Below are positions 53,546 to 63,008 of a stretch of 64,000 bases of DNA, in pieces; positions within the stretch are counted from its first letter, which is position 1; every line of letters starts with the position of its first letter. The stretch covers positions 372,001-436,000 of the forward strand of contig NZ_JAAIKO010000001.1 of assembly GCF_016107395.1 (NCBI RefSeq), given 5' to 3'. This stretch comes from Streptomyces fildesensis (GTDB taxonomy: Bacteria; Actinomycetota; Actinomycetes; Streptomycetales; Streptomycetaceae). The notes under the pieces were generated by a model that saw nothing but the letters and a program-made list of their open reading frames with translations, did not search any database and was not told the DNA's origin. The position numbers were made by a program, and so were the translations under genes.

Positions 53546-53807
53546 ACAAATCTCCAATGCCTGCGGGCGCACGTTCCCTGCTCGCGTTCCCGCGAGTCCT
53601 GCCCGCGTCCCTGCGAGCGACGGATCCGGACGAGATGGATCCGGAAACGAGCCTCATCCATAACCAGAGGAACATGCGGGGCCGGAAGTCCGTTCCCTTT
53701 GTCCGGAAAGTGTGTCGAGGCACACGTGCGGAACCCCGGGCCGCGAAACGGCCCGGGGTCGGGGAAAAATGCAGGTCAGACCAGGATCAGGCGGAGCCGG
53801 ACCGGGA
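53546..53807. other. Gap between L,D-transpeptidase and an acidic hypothetical
   Basis: About 262 bases. It must contain the L,D-transpeptidase promoter. No hairpin, RNA gene or small frame could be supported. A run of CGTTCCCGCGAGTCCTGCCC-like direct repeats at about 53575-53625 (GCGTTCCC / GCGTCCCTGCGAG) is the only visible structure. Confidence 0.35.
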
Positions 53808-54179
53808 TCAGGCCGGCGTGGTGGCCTCCTCGACGTCCTCCTCTGCGGCATCGTCGTCGTCGTACATGTCCCACTCTTCGGAGTCGGGGTCGTACTCGGT
53901 GTGCGCGCAGGACCACGAGGCCTGCACGAGTTCGATCCCGGGGACCGTCGTGACCAGGTCGAACGGGTCGATCAGATAGGCCAGCGCCTCGGACTCGTCC
54001 TGCTTCACAGCCGCCTCGGCGTGCGTCCGCTCCTCGGCGGGCATCTCCGCGTCGGCGGCGATGTGCTCCAGTGCGGCGGCGGTCACTTCCTGCTGTCCGG
54101 TGACCTCGAGAACGAGCTCGACCTGGAGTCGGACATAGCGCGGGCCGCTGTCGCCACGGGGAATCTCAGTAGTGCTCAT
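53808..54179 (-). CDS. Acidic conserved hypothetical protein
   Basis: A 123-residue cytosolic protein, MSTTEIPRGDSGPRYVRLQV then a helical central part and a strongly acidic C-terminus (YDPDSEEWDMYDDDDAAEED). ATG at 54179 is chosen over a longer open frame because the earlier part is Trp/Cys-rich noise. No family is recognised. Divergent from the sortase substrate gene across 89 bp. Confidence 0.6.
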   Translation of the reverse strand: MSTTEIPRGDSGPRYVRLQVELVLEVTGQQEVTAAALEHIAADAEMPAEERTHAEAAVKQDESEALAYLIDPFDLVTTVPGIELVQASWSCAHTEYDPDSEEWDMYDDDDAAEEDVEEATTPA

Positions 54180-54268
54180 GCGACGGAGCGTAAACGCCGG
54201 AGCGCCAGCTTCCCACCAGGCACACCAGGTCACTAACATCGGCGTCTACGGTCAAGTCGCCGCACCCA

Positions 54269-54577
54269 ATGGGGGATCCGTTGACCTCGCCTCTGGCCTC
54301 TCCACGCCCGTTCGTCGCCGCCGCCGCGGCTTCCGTACTGGCAGCGCTGTATTTCGTGCCGTCCGCCACCGCCAGCCCGGATCATGCCCCCGCTTCGCAG
54401 GTCAAGGCACCCGTGACGGCATCAGGACCGACGACGTCGACGACCGGGACGCTCCATCTCGCGGCCACCGGAACGGTGCACACCACGCCGTATCTGATCG
54501 GCGGGGCCGCGTTCCTCGTCGGCGGTGCGGGGCTGGTGCTGAACGCAGGGCGGCGCTCCCGCGCGCAGGCGCTCTGA
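54269..54577 (+). CDS. Small LAxTG sortase-anchored surface protein
   Basis: A 102-residue secreted protein: N-terminal hydrophobic signal (PFVAAAAASVLAALYFVPSATA, cleavage near ATA-SP), a Thr/Ser-rich stalk, the sorting motif LAATG at about residue 65, a hydrophobic span (PYLIGGAAFLVGGAGLVLN) and a basic tail (AGRRSRAQAL). LAxTG is the signal of class E sortases used by streptomycetes for chaplins and other surface proteins, so it would be linked to the cell wall. Its function there is unknown. Confidence 0.75.
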   Translation: MGDPLTSPLASPRPFVAAAAASVLAALYFVPSATASPDHAPASQVKAPVTASGPTTSTTGTLHLAATGTVHTTPYLIGGAAFLVGGAGLVLNAGRRSRAQAL

Positions 54578-54694
54578 AGCACCGAGGGACGCACACCCGC
54601 GGGTGTGCGCCCCTCATCATCGTCACGCTCAGCAGCGGCTCAGCAATCGCTCAGCAGTCGCGCGGCGCGCGGCGCCGGCCCCGCTGATCCGGCG

Positions 54695-56254
54695 TCAGGC
54701 CAGCGGCCCCGTCACCGATTCGGCCGCCGCGTTGAGGTTTCCGGCCCGGACGAACGCGTACGCGGCCTCCAGGTCGGGCGACAGGAAACGGTCCGGGCCG
54801 ACTCCGTCGATGCCCGCCTCACGGACCGCCGCCACGATCGCCCGAGTGGCCGGGGCGGGCCGCAGACCGCCCGCGGTGAGCTTCTCGCGCATCTCGATGG
54901 CGCGGGTCGCGGCGAACAGCTCGACGGCGATGATCCGCGCCAGGTTGTCGACGGTCGTCCGCAGCTTGCGGGCCGCGGACCAGCCCATGGAGACGTGGTC
55001 CTCCTGCATCGCGGACGACGGGATGGAGTCCACGGAGGCCGGCACGGCCAGCCGCTTCATCTCGCTGACCAGCGCGGCCTGCGTGTACTGAGCGATCATC
55101 AGGCCCGAGTCCACGCCCGGGTCGTCGGCGAGGAACGCCGGCAGCCCGTGCGAGCGCGACTTGTCGAGCAGCCGGTCGGTGCGCCGCTCGGCGATGCTGC
55201 CGAGGTCGGCGGCGGCGATCGCCAGGAAGTCCAGGACGTATGCCACGGGCGCGCCGTGGAAGTTGCCGTTGGACTCCACGCGGCCGTCGGGCAGCACCAC
55301 GGGGTTGTCGACGGCGGAGATCAGCTCGCGGTCGGCCACCAGCCGGGCGTGCGCCAGGGTGTCCCGGCCGGCGCCCGCGACCTGCGGGGCGCAGCGGATC
55401 GAGTAGGCGTCCTGGACGCGCGGGGCGTCGTCCTGGTGGTGCCCGGTGAAGCCGGAGCCCTCCAGCACGCGGCGCATGTTCTCGGCGCTCGCGGCCTGGC
55501 CCGGGTGCGGGCGGATGGCGTGCAGCTCGGGCGCGAGGACGCGCTCGGTGCCGAGCAGTGCCTCCAGCGAGAGCGCGGCGGTGATGTCGGCGGCGGTGAA
55601 CAGCTGCGCGAGGTCCGCGCAGGCCATCACCAGCATGCCGAGCATGCCGTCGGTGCCGTTGATGAGGGCCAGGCCCTCCTTCTCGCGCAGCTCCACCGGC
55701 TCGATGCCGGCCTCGGCGAGCAGCTCGCCGGCCGGACGAATCGTTCCGTCGGGGCCTTCGGCCACGCCTTCGCCCATCAGCACCTGCGCGCAGTGCGCGA
55801 GCGGTGCGAGGTCACCGGAACAGCCGAGCGAGCCGTACTCGTGCACGACAGGGGTGATTCCGGCGTTCAGGATCGCCGCCATCGTCTCGGCGACGACCGG
55901 ACGCACGCCGGTGCGGCCGGACGCGAGCGTCTTCAGCCGCAGGAACATCAGGCCGCGCACGACCTCGCGCTCGACGCTCGGGCCCATGCCGGCGGCGTGC
56001 GAACGCACCAGCGAGCGCTGCAGCTGTGCGCGCAGCTCCGGGCTGATGTGGCGGACGGCCAGCGCGCCGAAGCCCGTGGACACGCCGTAGACCGGCTCCG
56101 GCTTGGCCGCCAGCGCCTCGATGACCTGCCGCGACGCGGCGATCCCGGTCAGTGCCTGCTGCGACAGTTCGACCTTCGCGCCGCCGCGAGCCACGGCCAG
56201 GACGTCGTCCGCGCTCGCGCCGTCGGCGCCGATGACCACGTTATGCATATTCAT
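54695..56254 (-). CDS. hutH: Histidine ammonia-lyase
   Basis: A 519-residue enzyme converting L-histidine to urocanate and ammonia, first step of histidine breakdown. The MIO prosthetic group forms in EYGSLGCSGDLAPLAH (C-S-G, the streptomycete variant of ASG). Other marks: PVYGVSTGFGALAVRHI, RSHAAGMGPSVEREV, NGTDGMLGMLVMA, RCAPQVAGAG and SHGLPAFLADDPGVDSGLMIAQYTQAALVSEMKRLAVPASVDSIPSSAMQEDHVSM in pieces. Three start codons lie within 12 bases (GTG 56260, ATG 56254, ATG 56248); 56254 has the best spacing. Divergent neighbour region holds its promoter. Confidence 0.97.
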   Translation of the reverse strand: MNMHNVVIGADGASADDVLAVARGGAKVELSQQALTGIAASRQVIEALAAKPEPVYGVSTGFGALAVRHISPELRAQLQRSLVRSHAAGMGPSVEREVVRGLMFLRLKTLASGRTGVRPVVAETMAAILNAGITPVVHEYGSLGCSGDLAPLAHCAQVLMGEGVAEGPDGTIRPAGELLAEAGIEPVELREKEGLALINGTDGMLGMLVMACADLAQLFTAADITAALSLEALLGTERVLAPELHAIRPHPGQAASAENMRRVLEGSGFTGHHQDDAPRVQDAYSIRCAPQVAGAGRDTLAHARLVADRELISAVDNPVVLPDGRVESNGNFHGAPVAYVLDFLAIAAADLGSIAERRTDRLLDKSRSHGLPAFLADDPGVDSGLMIAQYTQAALVSEMKRLAVPASVDSIPSSAMQEDHVSMGWSAARKLRTTVDNLARIIAVELFAATRAIEMREKLTAGGLRPAPATRAIVAAVREAGIDGVGPDRFLSPDLEAAYAFVRAGNLNAAAESVTGPLA

Positions 56255-56409
56255 ATTCACGCACCCTAGAGAGTGAATCGCCGCCTGTCACTCCTTACCT
56301 TCGCAGGCGATCTTCGATGGCCCGCCCCGGTGATCTTCGCGGGCCCTACCCGACAACCGCTCGGGGCCGGGCACAGCAAGGCAACCGGGCCCGCCGGCAG
56401 GCCCGCCCG

Positions 56410-57564
56410 TCAGGACCCGTGGCGCCCGCGAATCCGCCGGCGTTCGCCCTCGGGCGCGGGCGGCTGGTCCGCGAGGCGTACGACGGGGTCGTCCGGGCCC
56501 CCGCGCCCCGCGACGACCGGAGTGGTCGAGCGCAGCGCCTTGGCCCGGTACTGGGCGGCGTCGGCGAGGCGGAAGAGCCGCCGGGCGGTCCGTACCGGCC
56601 CGATCGGGTCGCCCGTCGAGGCGACCCCGCACGCGACGCCTTCGCCCACCTCCAGCTCGGTGGCCCGCCGGCACAGCTCGTCCGCCGCGCCCACCACCTC
56701 GTCCGGGCTCTGGCCGACCGCGACGAGGCAGAACTCGTCGCCACCGAGCCGGGCCGCCAGGCTGCCCGGCAGCAGCGCGCCGCACAGCGACAGGACGGAG
56801 CCGAAACGTTCGAGCAGCTGGTCCCCGACCGCGTGCCCGAGCCGGTCGTTCACCTTCTTCAGACCGTTCAGATCGCACACCACCAGGCTCACCACGGTCC
56901 CCGACACCCGGTGCAGCTCCAGCGCCTCGTCCAGCCGGACGTCGACGGCGCGCCGGTTCCCGAGCCCGGTCAGCGGGTCACTGAAGGCCAGCCGCTGGAC
57001 CTCGGCGAGCCGTTCGGTCTGCGAGATCCCGGCCGCGATCACGGCGGCCAGCACCGTCGCGAAGTCCGCGTCCGCCCGGTCGAAGACCGGCTCGCCCGCG
57101 CCCCGGGCCACGTACAGCTCGCCCCAGGCGCGCCCGTGCAGCACGATCGGCGCCACGACGCAGCAGCCGCGCCCGCGCCGTCGCAGGGCGGCGACCCGCT
57201 GGTGGCAGTACGCGCCCGGCCCCTGCGGGCCCTCCTCGGCCGTCTCGACCCAGGCGTGCGGTTCCCCGCCGCCGGCCCATTTCCCGTGCAGGAACTCGAC
57301 GATCTCCGGGAAGTCGTTCACGGGATAGGTCTCGTCCCGCGGCTCCGGGTCCTCGCCGGGCGCCAGGTCGCCGTCGTTGACGAGCACCTTGAGCTGGCCC
57401 GATCCCCGTTCCCACGACGACAGCGCCGCGAAGGACCCGCCCATCGCCAGCCGCGCCCTGGTGGCGGCCGCCCGCACCGCCTCGCGCGGGTCCTGGGCGG
57501 CCGCCATCGCCTGCGCCAACTCCACGACCGCTCGCAGCCGTCGATCGGCCGTCCCGTCACCCAT
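56410..57564 (-). CDS. GAF-GGDEF protein, probable diguanylate cyclase
   Basis: A 384-residue cytoplasmic protein. Order: GAF-like domain (about 25-190, VVAPIVLHGRAWGELYVARG), then a GGDEF domain (about 205-360) with GLGNRRAVDVRLDEAL, CDLNGLKKVNDRLGHAVGD and the intact active site LGGDEF. It should make c-di-GMP from GTP, which in Streptomyces controls development through BldD. No RxxD inhibitory site precedes GGDEF, so product inhibition is not expected. Likely the CdgE type of S. coelicolor (from memory). The tail is Arg/Pro rich. Confidence 0.88.
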   Translation of the reverse strand: MGDGTADRRLRAVVELAQAMAAAQDPREAVRAAATRARLAMGGSFAALSSWERGSGQLKVLVNDGDLAPGEDPEPRDETYPVNDFPEIVEFLHGKWAGGGEPHAWVETAEEGPQGPGAYCHQRVAALRRRGRGCCVVAPIVLHGRAWGELYVARGAGEPVFDRADADFATVLAAVIAAGISQTERLAEVQRLAFSDPLTGLGNRRAVDVRLDEALELHRVSGTVVSLVVCDLNGLKKVNDRLGHAVGDQLLERFGSVLSLCGALLPGSLAARLGGDEFCLVAVGQSPDEVVGAADELCRRATELEVGEGVACGVASTGDPIGPVRTARRLFRLADAAQYRAKALRSTTPVVAGRGGPDDPVVRLADQPPAPEGERRRIRGRHGS

Positions 57565-57666
57565 CCCACCAGATTAAGAACAAATGTCGCACTTGGGGCT
57601 GTTTGACTACTCCCTGGGCGAATTTACTGTTCCCCCGTCAGCCGCCCGCCGCCACCCGGGCCGGCG

Positions 57667-58470
57667 TCACTCCCCGGGCCAGTCCGGCGTCCGCTTCTCG
57701 TTGAACGCCGCCACGCCCTCGGCCCGGTCCCCCGAGAAGGCCACCGTCCGCCACGCCGCGTCCTCGACGTCGAGACCGGCCCGCAGATCCAGTCCGTGCC
57801 CGAGCCGCAGCGCCCGCTTCGCGGCCCGCAGGCCCACCGGCGAGTTCGCGGCCATGCGCTCCGCGAGCGCCAGCGCGTCCGCGCGGTCCTCGCCCGCGGC
57901 GGCCAGGACGTCGACGAGGCCCAGCTCACGGGCCTCCTCCGCCGCCACCCGCCGCGCCGTGAAGATCAGCTCGGCGGCCCGTGCCGCGCCCACCCGGCGC
58001 GGCAGCAGCTGGGTGCCGCCACCGCCGGGGATCACGCCCACCGAGACCTCCGGCAGCCCCACCACCGCGGTGGCGTCCGCCACGATCACGTCGCAGGACA
58101 GCGCCAGCTCGAAGCCGCCACCGAGCGCGAAGCCGTGCACCGCGGCGATCGACGGCATCGGAAGTTCCAGCACCGAGGTGTACGCGGCACGGGTGTGCGG
58201 CCGCTGCCGGCCGAGGTCGGCGTCCGTGAAGGAGTTGCGCTCCTTCAGGTCCGCGCCGACGCAGAACGCGCGCTCGTGCGTGGACGTCAGCACCACGACG
58301 CTGACCGTCCGGTCGGCGGCGAGCGCGGCACAGGCCGCCGCCACGTTCCCGGCCATCTCCGTCGAGATGGCGTTCATCGCCTTGGGGCGATCCAGCACCA
58401 ACTCCGCGACGCGCGCGCCGTGCCGCCGCACCGCGACCCATTCCCCGAACCGCACTTCAGACTCCGTCAT
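57667..58470 (-). CDS. Enoyl-CoA hydratase/isomerase family protein
   Basis: A 267-residue crotonase-fold enzyme. Oxyanion-hole segments are AFCVGADLKER and ALGGGFELALSCDVIVADATA; catalytic Glu residues are expected in GLPEVSVGVIPGGGGTQLLPR. These proteins hydrate enoyl-CoA in fatty-acid or branched-chain catabolism, and their exact substrate is not readable here. The start at 58470 (MTESEVRFG) is better than an upstream ATG. It is between adenylate cyclase and the GGDEF gene, all on the minus strand, with 48 bp to the cyclase. Confidence 0.85.
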   Translation of the reverse strand: MTESEVRFGEWVAVRRHGARVAELVLDRPKAMNAISTEMAGNVAAACAALAADRTVSVVVLTSTHERAFCVGADLKERNSFTDADLGRQRPHTRAAYTSVLELPMPSIAAVHGFALGGGFELALSCDVIVADATAVVGLPEVSVGVIPGGGGTQLLPRRVGAARAAELIFTARRVAAEEARELGLVDVLAAAGEDRADALALAERMAANSPVGLRAAKRALRLGHGLDLRAGLDVEDAAWRTVAFSGDRAEGVAAFNEKRTPDWPGE

Positions 58471-58518
58471 GCCCCGGATCATGCCAGCCGCGCCCGCCGC
58501 GCGGCAGGGGAGGTGGGG

Positions 58519-59682
58519 TCAGCTACGGCGTGTCAGCAGCCACGGCTCGACGACGCCGAGCCCACGCACCGGGCGGCGCCACATCGGCTGCAGGGCGAAG
58601 CGGTACTTGTCGTCCTCGGACGCGTCGACCTCGGAGACGGGGGCGTCGCCCGCCGCGCCGAGCGCCTGCGCGAAGTCACCGTCGACGAGGACGGCGTCCC
58701 GTGGCGCTATCGACGTCAGCCGGCTCGCGAGGTTCACGGTGGTGCCGAAGACATCGCCCATCCGGGTGGTCACGGTCCCGAAGGCCATCCCGACGCGCAG
58801 TGCGGGCATGGACTCGTCGCCGGTCATCGTCTCGATGAGCCGCAGCCCGATCTCGGCGGCGGTGCCGGGGTCGTCGGCGACGTACAGCACCTCGTCGCCG
58901 AGCGTCTTGATCAGGCGCCCGCCGTGTGCGGCGACCTGGTCGGCGCAGGTGGTCTCGAAGGCCTCGACGAGCTCGCCGAGTTCCTCCTCCTCCAGCCGCC
59001 GGGTGAGCCGGGTGAAGCCGACGAGGTCGGCGAAGCCCACGGCCAGCCGGCGGTCGATGGCCTCCTCGTCGTCGGACTGGACGACGCGGCTGGTGGCGGC
59101 GGCCAGCTGGCGCCGCCAGACGTAGATGAGGAACTCCTCCAGCTCGGGCAGGAGCAGTTCGACGAGCGGGTAGGCGACCTCGGCCCGCGTCATGCCGGGC
59201 TCGGGCGGCTCGGTGAGCCCTTCGAGGAAGGAGTCGGTCTGCCAGTCGGCGAGGCGGGCGGTGGTCTGGCCGGTGGAGCGGGCCACCTGAATGGCCATCG
59301 ACTCGCTCAGCAGCCCGGCCTCGACGAGCCCGGCGAGCCGGCGCAGCGCCAGCACGTCGGCCTCGGTGAGGGCCTTCGCCTGGCCGATGTCGGCGAAGCC
59401 CATGGCACGCCAGAAGCGGGAGGCGAGATCCATGGAGACGCCGGCGGTGCGGGCCGCCTGGAAGGGCGTGTACTGGCGGCCGGCGCCGAGGATGAGGTGT
59501 TCGAGGCGCAGTGCGAGCGGATGCTCGGCGGGATCGGTGGAATCCGTGCCGGCACCGGGATCGGCGGGCGTCCCGGGGTCGGCGGAGCCGGCCGGATCGG
59601 CCGGCTGATCGGGGTCGATGCCGTCCGGGTCCGGGCCGGTGCCCAGATCCGTCGCGTACGGGGGAAGGTCCGCGTCGTCCAC
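58519..59682 (-). CDS. cya: Class III adenylate cyclase
   Basis: A 387-residue cytoplasmic enzyme making cAMP, similar in size to S. coelicolor Cya. A 150-residue N-terminal region (YTPFQAARTAGVSMDLASRFWRAMGF, helical, MerR-like or regulatory) precedes the CHD domain: FADLVGFTRLTRRL with metal Asp, LIKTLGDEVLYVAD and GTTVNLASRL with the transition-state Asn and Arg. GTG at 59682 has GGAGGG six bases upstream; a longer upstream frame (from 59790) is Arg-rich and unlikely. cAMP is needed for spore germination in Streptomyces. The N-terminal tail is Asp/Pro-rich. Confidence 0.93.
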   Translation of the reverse strand: MDDADLPPYATDLGTGPDPDGIDPDQPADPAGSADPGTPADPGAGTDSTDPAEHPLALRLEHLILGAGRQYTPFQAARTAGVSMDLASRFWRAMGFADIGQAKALTEADVLALRRLAGLVEAGLLSESMAIQVARSTGQTTARLADWQTDSFLEGLTEPPEPGMTRAEVAYPLVELLLPELEEFLIYVWRRQLAAATSRVVQSDDEEAIDRRLAVGFADLVGFTRLTRRLEEEELGELVEAFETTCADQVAAHGGRLIKTLGDEVLYVADDPGTAAEIGLRLIETMTGDESMPALRVGMAFGTVTTRMGDVFGTTVNLASRLTSIAPRDAVLVDGDFAQALGAAGDAPVSEVDASEDDKYRFALQPMWRRPVRGLGVVEPWLLTRRS

Positions 59683-59901
59683 GCTCACCCTCCGCCCCCT
59701 GTCAGATCCCTGCGCAATGCCCGTCCGAGCCCTTCCGATCATCAAGCCGACACGCCGCCTCAACGATACGGCAGGTGTGCCGTAGCTCACGTCACCTGCC
59801 CGTGCCTACGTCAACGGGTCTCCTCCGCGCCCCCGCGGACGGGAGATCCGCAAGGGAGGACCGGGATCCGGACGGGCTGCCTCCACCGCCCGGCCCCGGT
59901 C

Positions 59902-60741
59902 CTACGCGCGGCGGATGTGGACGACGTCCCCCGCGCCCACCGCCTGCTCCCCGTCCGCGGTGGCGAGCACCAGCCGGCCGTCGTCGTCCACGCCGACCGC
60001 GGTGCCGACCAGCTCACGCCCGCCGGGCAGCTCGGCGCGGACCTCACGGCCGAGCGTGGCGCAGCCGGCCGCGTACGTCTGCTGGAGACGGGAGGCGGCC
60101 GGGTCGCCGCCGGCCGCCCGCCACTCGCCGTACCAGTCGGCGAGGGAGCGCAGCACGGCACGCAGCAGCGGGTCGCGGTCGGTGCCCTTGGCGCCGGCGA
60201 GGGCGAGGGAGCCCGCGGCGGGGACGGGCAGTTCGTCGGTGCGCAGCGACACGTTGATCCCGATACCGATGATCACGGCGTCGGTGCCGGCGCGCTCGGC
60301 GAGGATGCCGCCGGTCTTGCGCTCCTCGCCGTCGATGGTGACCAGCAGGTCGTTGGGCCATTTGAGTGCCGTGTCGACGCCGGCGGTCCGGGACAGCGCC
60401 GTGGCGGTCGCGACTCCGGCGAGCAGCGGCAGCCAGCCCCAGCGCTCCACCGGTACGTCGGCGGGCCGCAGTAGCACCGAGAGGAACAGGCCGGAGCGGG
60501 GCGGCGCCGACCACTGGCGGTCCAGCCGGCCGCGGCCCGCGGTCTGCTCCTCCGCGACGAGTACGGCGCCTTCGGGGGCACCGGCGTTGGCGCGTTGTGC
60601 GAGGTCACTGTTGGTGGAACCGGTGGCCTCGACGACGTCGAGGGACGTCCAGGGGCTGTCCGGCGCGATGACCGCCCGGCGCAGCGCGGCTTCGCCGAGA
60701 GGGGGGCGCTCCAGGTCGGACCAGCGGTTGGGAGTCGTCAT
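59902..60741 (-). CDS. birA: Biotin--[acetyl-CoA-carboxylase] ligase
   Basis: A 279-residue enzyme that attaches biotin to the lysine of carboxylase carrier domains. Key segments: VEATGSTNSDLAQRANAGAPEG, EEQTAGRGRLDRQWSAPPRSGLFLSVLL (biotin-5-AMP loop GRGR), LKWPNDLLV with catalytic Lys, and GGILAERAGTDAVIIGIGINV, then a small C-terminal SH3-like domain. There is no DNA-binding domain at the N-terminus, so it is the non-repressor type. It lies divergent from pccB across 147 bp, its likely substrate complex. Confidence 0.95.
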   Translation of the reverse strand: MTTPNRWSDLERPPLGEAALRRAVIAPDSPWTSLDVVEATGSTNSDLAQRANAGAPEGAVLVAEEQTAGRGRLDRQWSAPPRSGLFLSVLLRPADVPVERWGWLPLLAGVATATALSRTAGVDTALKWPNDLLVTIDGEERKTGGILAERAGTDAVIIGIGINVSLRTDELPVPAAGSLALAGAKGTDRDPLLRAVLRSLADWYGEWRAAGGDPAASRLQQTYAAGCATLGREVRAELPGGRELVGTAVGVDDDGRLVLATADGEQAVGAGDVVHIRRA

Positions 60742-60888
60742 CCGCCCAGATTAGGAGAAGACCTGTGAGCGGAGTGTGTCCAACGCCGCACTGCTCGGGA
60801 ACCAGTCGCGCCGTTACGCTACGAAACAGCGTTACTCGCCAGTCAAGTAGGACCCGACAGGACCCACGAGAGCAGGAGAGCCGCCTCC

Positions 60889-62478
60889 ATGGCCGAGCCG
60901 GAGCACGACATCCACACCACCGCGGGCAAGCTCGCGGATCTGCGCCGCCGTATGGAGGAGGCGACGCACGCCGGCTCCGCGCGCGCGGTGGAGAAGCAAC
61001 ACGCCAAGGGCAAGCTGACCGCCCGGGAGCGGATCGAACTGCTCCTCGACGAGGACTCGTTCGTCGAGCTGGACGAGCTCGCCCGGCACCGGTCGACCAA
61101 CTTCGACCTGGAGAAGAACCGCCCCTACGGCGACGGCGTCGTCACGGGCTACGGCACGGTCGAGGGCCGCCCGGTGGCGGTCTTCTCCCAGGACTTCACC
61201 GTCTTCGGCGGCGCCCTGGGCGAGGTCTACGGCGAGAAGATCGTCAAGGTCATGGACTGGGCGATGAAGACCGGCTGCCCGGTCATCGGCATCAACGACT
61301 CCGGCGGCGCCCGCATCCAGGAGGGTGTGGCCTCGCTCGGCATGTACGGCGAGATCTTCCGCCGCAACACCCACGCCTCCGGTGTGATCCCGCAGATCTC
61401 GCTGATCGTGGGCCCCTGCGCGGGCGGCGCGGTGTACTCGCCGGCCATCACGGACTTCGTGGTGATGGTCGACCAGACCTCGCACATGTTCATCACGGGA
61501 CCCGACGTCATCAAGACCGTGACCGGCGAGGACGTCGCCATGGAGGAGCTGGGCGGCGCCCGCACCCACAACACGACGTCCGGGAACGCGCACCACATGG
61601 CGGGTGACGAGAAGGACGCCATCGAGTACGTGAAGGCGCTGCTGTCGTACCTGCCGTCCAACAACCTGGCGGAGGCCCCGGCCTACCCGGTCGAGGCGGA
61701 CCTGGCGACCAGCGCCGAGGACCTGGAGCTGGACGCGCTGATCCCGGACTCCGCGAACCAGCCGTACGACATGCACAAGGTCATCGAGCACGTGCTGGAC
61801 GACGGCGAGTTCCTGGAGACGCAGGCGCTGTTCGCGCCGAACATCGTCGCGGGCCTCGGCCGGATCGAGGGCCGGCCGGTCGGCATCATCGCCAACCAGC
61901 CGATGCAGTTCGCGGGCTGTCTGGACATCGACGCGTCGGAAAAGGCCGCCCGCTTCGTCCGTACCTGCGACAGTTTCAACATCCCGGTCATCACCTTCGT
62001 GGACGTACCCGGCTTCCTGCCCGGCACCGACCAGGAGTGGAACGGCATCATCCGGCGCGGCGCCAAGCTGATCTACGCCTACGCGGAGGCGACGGTCCCG
62101 CTGATCACCGTCATCACCCGTAAGGCGTACGGCGGCGCCTACGACGTGATGGGCTCCAAGCACCTGGGCGCCGACCTGAACCTGGCGTGGCCGACCGCGC
62201 AGATCGCGGTCATGGGCGCGCAGGGCGCGGTGAACATCCTGCACCGCCGCACGCTGGCCGAGGCGAAGACGCCGGAGGCGGTCGAGGAGCTGCGCCAGCA
62301 GCTGATCACCGATTACGAGGACACGCTGCTGAACCCGTACGTGGCCGCCGAGCGCGGTTACATCGACGCGGTGATCATGCCGTCCGAGACCCGCTCGCAC
62401 CTCGTCAAGGCGCTGCGGACGCTGCGCAACAAGCGCGAGAGCCTGCCGCCGAAGAAGCACGGCAACATCCCCCTGTAA
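60889..62478 (+). CDS. pccB: Acyl-CoA carboxylase beta subunit (propionyl-CoA type)
   Basis: A 529-residue carboxyltransferase subunit. It moves CO2 from biotin to acetyl- or propionyl-CoA, giving malonyl- or methylmalonyl-CoA for fatty-acid and polyketide synthesis. The crotonase-like oxyanion-hole segments GGARIQEG and [20 protein letters not shown], and [35 protein letters not shown], are complete; the last part is [19 protein letters not shown]. The position between birA and the epsilon subunit, and similarity to S. coelicolor PccB, suggest propionyl-CoA. Start ATG at 60889. Confidence 0.96.
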   Translation: MAEPEHDIHTTAGKLADLRRRMEEATHAGSARAVEKQHAKGKLTARERIELLLDEDSFVELDELARHRSTNFDLEKNRPYGDGVVTGYGTVEGRPVAVFSQDFTVFGGALGEVYGEKIVKVMDWAMKTGCPVIGINDSGGARIQEGVASLGMYGEIFRRNTHASGVIPQISLIVGPCAGGAVYSPAITDFVVMVDQTSHMFITGPDVIKTVTGEDVAMEELGGARTHNTTSGNAHHMAGDEKDAIEYVKALLSYLPSNNLAEAPAYPVEADLATSAEDLELDALIPDSANQPYDMHKVIEHVLDDGEFLETQALFAPNIVAGLGRIEGRPVGIIANQPMQFAGCLDIDASEKAARFVRTCDSFNIPVITFVDVPGFLPGTDQEWNGIIRRGAKLIYAYAEATVPLITVITRKAYGGAYDVMGSKHLGADLNLAWPTAQIAVMGAQGAVNILHRRTLAEAKTPEAVEELRQQLITDYEDTLLNPYVAAERGYIDAVIMPSETRSHLVKALRTLRNKRESLPPKKHGNIPL

Positions 62479-62489
62479 GGAGCCGTCCC

Positions 62490-62696
62490 GTGGTGATCAA
62501 GGTAGAGCGGGGAAATCCGACCCCGGAGGAGCTGGCCGCCGTCGTGGCACTGGTCCAGGCGCGGGCCGCCGCGACGTCGGGCAGCGCCGACGGCCCGCAC
62601 CCGACGGAGCAGTGGGCCGACCCGGCCCACAACGTGCCCCGCCCTGTCCCCGGCCCGGGTCCCGGCGCGTGGCGCACGTCCTTCTGGCCGCGCTGA
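62490..62696 (+). CDS. pccE: Acyl-CoA carboxylase epsilon subunit
   Basis: A 68-residue small protein, VIKVERGNPTPEELAAVVAL then ...PHPTEQWADPAHNVPR and GPGAWRTSFWPR. This layout (PTPEELAAVV at the start, WR...FWPR end) is typical of AccE/PccE epsilon subunits, which stabilise actinobacterial acyl-CoA carboxylases and are unique to them. The GTG at 62490 (or 62493) follows AAGGAG by about eight bases and lies 11 bp after pccB, so the two are one operon. Confidence 0.9.
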   Translation: MVIKVERGNPTPEELAAVVALVQARAAATSGSADGPHPTEQWADPAHNVPRPVPGPGPGAWRTSFWPR

Positions 62697-62810
62697 ACGA
62701 GCCGGCCCGGCCGCATCAGCGGAGCAAGCCGAACAAATAGTCATCTCCCGGCCCGCGCTTGAGTACCCGTACTCAGGCGCGGGCCTTTTCCCGGGCGCAA
62801 CCTGGAAGAC

Positions 62811-62948
62811 ATGTTGTGGTCGGACCGCGACCGGCGCGACGAACCGCCGGAGGACATGCGGCAGGTGCAGGCGATGCTGCGGCGCGCGATGCTCGTGATC
62901 GCGCTGACCATTCCCCTGCTGATGCTGCTGGTCGGCTGGCACAGCTGA
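62811..62948 (+). CDS. Tiny single-helix membrane protein
   Basis: A 45-residue frame: MLWSDRDRRDEPPEDMRQVQ, then a hydrophobic helix (MLVIALTIPLLMLLVGW) and HS. GGAAG precedes the ATG and codon bias is strong. Small proteins of this kind recur between pccE and maf in streptomycetes (from memory). Function unknown. Confidence 0.65.
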   Translation: MLWSDRDRRDEPPEDMRQVQAMLRRAMLVIALTIPLLMLLVGWHS

Positions 62949-63008
62949 CCGTCCGGCAGTGTCCCGCCCCGGCACCGCAGCGGCCGCGGCCCGAATTACG
63001 ATGGCCCG

